Shown here piece after piece: positions 62,390 through 64,000 of a stretch of DNA of 64,000 nt. The translations under genes and the position numbers were made by a program. Below the pieces are notes generated by a model, which had not been told where the DNA came from, did no database searches, and was given only the letters and a program-made list of their open reading frames with translations. The stretch is from Gordonibacter sp. 28C. GTDB taxonomy: Bacteria; Actinomycetota; Coriobacteriia; Coriobacteriales; Eggerthellaceae. Each line of letters begins with the position of its first letter. The first letter of the stretch is position 1. Location of the stretch: assembly GCF_003339845.1 (NCBI RefSeq), contig NZ_PPTR01000003.1, forward strand, positions 62,001 through 126,000, read 5' to 3'.

Positions 62390-63280
62390 CTACCAGCCGC
62401 GAGCAGCCATGAGCTCGTTCTCGGGGATGTCCGAGATCTCGATGCCCACCATGGCCTCGCCCAGGTTGCGCGAGACGCGGGCGATGGTGTCGGGGTCGTC
62501 GTAGTTCGTCGTGGCCTCCACGATGGCGCGAGCGCGCTTGGCCGGGTCGCCCGACTTGAAGATGCCGCTGCCCACGAACACGCCGTCGCAGCCCAGCTGC
62601 ATCATGAGCGCCGCGTCGGCGGGCGTGGCGATGCCGCCGGCCGAGAAGTTCACCACGGGAAGGCACCCGTGCTCGGCCACCCACTTCACCAGCTCGTAGG
62701 GCGCCTGCAGGTCCTTCGCGGCCGTGAACAGCTGCTCGTCGCGCAGGCCCTTGATGCGGGCGATGTCGGTGGTCACGGTGCGCATGTGGCGCACGGCCTC
62801 CACCACGTTGCCCGTGCCCGGCTCGCCCTTCGTGCGGATCATGGCCGCCCCCTCGGCGATGCGGCGCAGGGCCTCGCCCAGGTTGCGCGCGCCGCACACG
62901 AACGGCACGTCGAAGTCCCACTTGTTCACGTGGTACTCGTCGTCGGCCGGCGTGAGCACCTCGCTCTCGTCGATGAAGTCCACGCCCAGGCTCTGCAGCA
63001 CCTGCGCCTCCACGAAATGCCCGATGCGGCACTTCGCCATGACGGGGATGGACACGGCCTCCACGATGCTCTCGATCATGGTGGGGTCGCTCATGCGGGC
63101 CACGCCGCCGTGCGCGCGGATGTCGGCGGGAACGCGCTCGAGCGCCATGACGGCCACAGCTCCCGCGTCCTCGGCGATCTTCGCCTGCTCGGGGTTCACG
63201 ACGTCCATGATGACGCCGCCCTTCATCATCTCGGCGAAGCCGGTCTTCACCTTCAGCGTGCCGCTTTCCTGCTCGGTCAT
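62390..63280 (-). CDS. pdxS: Pyridoxal 5'-phosphate synthase lyase subunit
   Basis: 296 residues. Makes PLP from ribose 5-phosphate, glyceraldehyde 3-phosphate and ammonia. Strongly conserved family blocks: [34 protein letters not shown] (active-site Lys), [26 protein letters not shown] and [25 protein letters not shown] four bases before the ATG. Operon with pdxT. Confidence 0.98.
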   Translation of the reverse strand: MTEQESGTLKVKTGFAEMMKGGVIMDVVNPEQAKIAEDAGAVAVMALERVPADIRAHGGVARMSDPTMIESIVEAVSIPVMAKCRIGHFVEAQVLQSLGVDFIDESEVLTPADDEYHVNKWDFDVPFVCGARNLGEALRRIAEGAAMIRTKGEPGTGNVVEAVRHMRTVTTDIARIKGLRDEQLFTAAKDLQAPYELVKWVAEHGCLPVVNFSAGGIATPADAALMMQLGCDGVFVGSGIFKSGDPAKRARAIVEATTNYDDPDTIARVSRNLGEAMVGIEISDIPENELMAARGW

Positions 63281-63434
63281 GCTTCCTCCTGGTTCCGTGG
63301 ATGGTCCTGCGTGCAGCGCGGCCGCCCGGTTGAGGCCGGACGGCCGCGAGTGCTTGCACAAGATATGATACCCGAAAAGGCAGCGCCGAGCAGCCCGGAA
63401 ACGAGCACGCGACGGGCGCGCCCGTGGCCGATCG

Positions 63435-63725
63435 CTACAGCAGAAAGCGGTTCGGGTTGCCGATGCGCTGCTCTCCGGCGGGCGCGTCGGCGATGTTCGG
63501 GCCGTTCTCCAAGAAGTGCTCGCAGAAGCGGCACACCTCCTTCACGGCCGCGTCGTAGTACCGCTCGGGGTTGAGCAGCACGGCGAAATCCGTGGCCACC
63601 ACGTGCGTCGAACGCTCGCAGGCGGCGTAGTGGCAGTCGGCCGGGCACGGCTCGCCAGGCGTGTTGTGCGGGCAGCGCGACATCATCTCGTCGTCGCAGC
63701 CGCGCCTCTCCCAACAGTTCGCCAT
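63435..63725 (-). CDS. Small Cys-rich protein of unknown function
   Basis: 96 residues with eight Cys: [29 protein letters not shown] and CRFCEH. Likely a metal or Fe-S site. No family named with confidence. 15 bases after the NifU-type gene on the same strand, so a role linked to Fe-S handling is possible but only inferred. Confidence 0.7.
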   Translation of the reverse strand: MANCWERRGCDDEMMSRCPHNTPGEPCPADCHYAACERSTHVVATDFAVLLNPERYYDAAVKEVCRFCEHFLENGPNIADAPAGEQRIGNPNRFLL

Positions 63726-63740
63726 GACCCCGACCCTCGC

Positions 63741-63977
63741 TTAAGCCTCGTGCGCGGGAACGACCTTCGTCACGCCGGGCACGCGCTCCTTCAGGATGCG
63801 CTCAACGCCGTTGGCCAGCGTCATCTCGGACATCGGGCAGCCCTTGCAGGCGCCCTGCAGCTCCACCGAGACCACGCCGTCGGCGTCCACGTCGACCAGC
63901 TTCACATCGCCGCCGTCGGCCTGCAGGCTCGGACGGATGAGCTCCAGCACGGCAGCGACATCGGTTTTCTCCACCAT
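63741..63977 (-). CDS. NifU C-terminal-domain Fe-S scaffold protein
   Basis: 78 residues, just the NifU/Nfu domain: VLELIRPSLQADGGDVKLVD, then the cluster-binding CKGCPMSEMTLANGVE. Transfers or stores [4Fe-4S] clusters; the window encodes several Fe-S enzymes needing it. AAGGAG six bases before the ATG. Confidence 0.95.
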   Translation of the reverse strand: MVEKTDVAAVLELIRPSLQADGGDVKLVDVDADGVVSVELQGACKGCPMSEMTLANGVERILKERVPGVTKVVPAHEA

Positions 63978-64000
63978 TGATATCTCCTTCGTCGAAATGA

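Overview
The window is a high-GC (roughly 60-65 %) chromosomal segment of an anaerobic actinobacterium, most likely Eggerthellaceae (Eggerthella/Gordonibacter-like Coriobacteriia). The evidence is a multi-membrane-span regulator with a C-terminal LuxR helix-turn-helix, a molybdopterin oxidoreductase with an adjoining small Fe-S subunit and MFS carriers, oxygen-defence proteins (desulfoferrodoxin, flavin reductase-rubredoxin fusion), and giant surface proteins ending in an LAxTG-type sorting signal. The genus is inferred; no rRNA, tRNA, CRISPR array or insertion sequence was seen.

Layout. 1-3.2 kb: end of an amino-acid ABC uptake operon, then a NatAB-like ABC exporter. 3.2-8.6 kb: a repeat-rich spacer, two paralogous SAM methyltransferases, a small anchored protein, and thyX with a DUF1385 membrane protein. 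8.6-21.3 kb: a minus-strand metabolic block (MFS carrier, molybdopterin enzyme, ferredoxin-like subunit, second MFS carrier, two small zinc ribbons, DmsC-like anchor, giant 2-hydroxyacyl-CoA dehydratase activase/reductase fusion), faced by a divergent LysR regulator whose frame is broken in a 12-C tract. 21.4-23.9 kb: flavin reductase-rubredoxin, a THEP1-like NTPase and a DUF364 protein.

24.0-46.9 kb is the most interesting part. A 14-kb minus-strand operon encodes a PASTA/Ig-like membrane protein, a MotA/TolQ/ExbB channel, an ExbD-like (DUF2149-type) partner, a 2,649-residue LAxTG surface protein, a small exported protein, a lipoprotein and a metal-chelate-type substrate-binding protein. Next to it lie a LuxR-type regulator and two FecCD-type ABC importers with two more binding proteins. 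A 19-bp inverted repeat (CCTAGAC-N5-GTNTAGG) sits at the same distance upstream of the putative -10 of the surface operon and of one importer operon, suggesting co-regulation. I propose a proton-motive-force-energised surface uptake machine in a single-membrane bacterium, feeding ABC importers of an iron, haem or corrinoid type.

47-52 kb is housekeeping: L31 with an unusual long charged tail, rhamnulose-1-phosphate aldolase, pyruvate kinase, desulfoferrodoxin, Lgt and a zinc ribbon. 52.2-61.5 kb is one 3,099-residue repeat-built surface protein with a 10-G tract in its signal peptide, a potential phase-variation switch. 61.6-64 kb holds pdxT-pdxS, a Cys-rich protein and a NifU-type scaffold.
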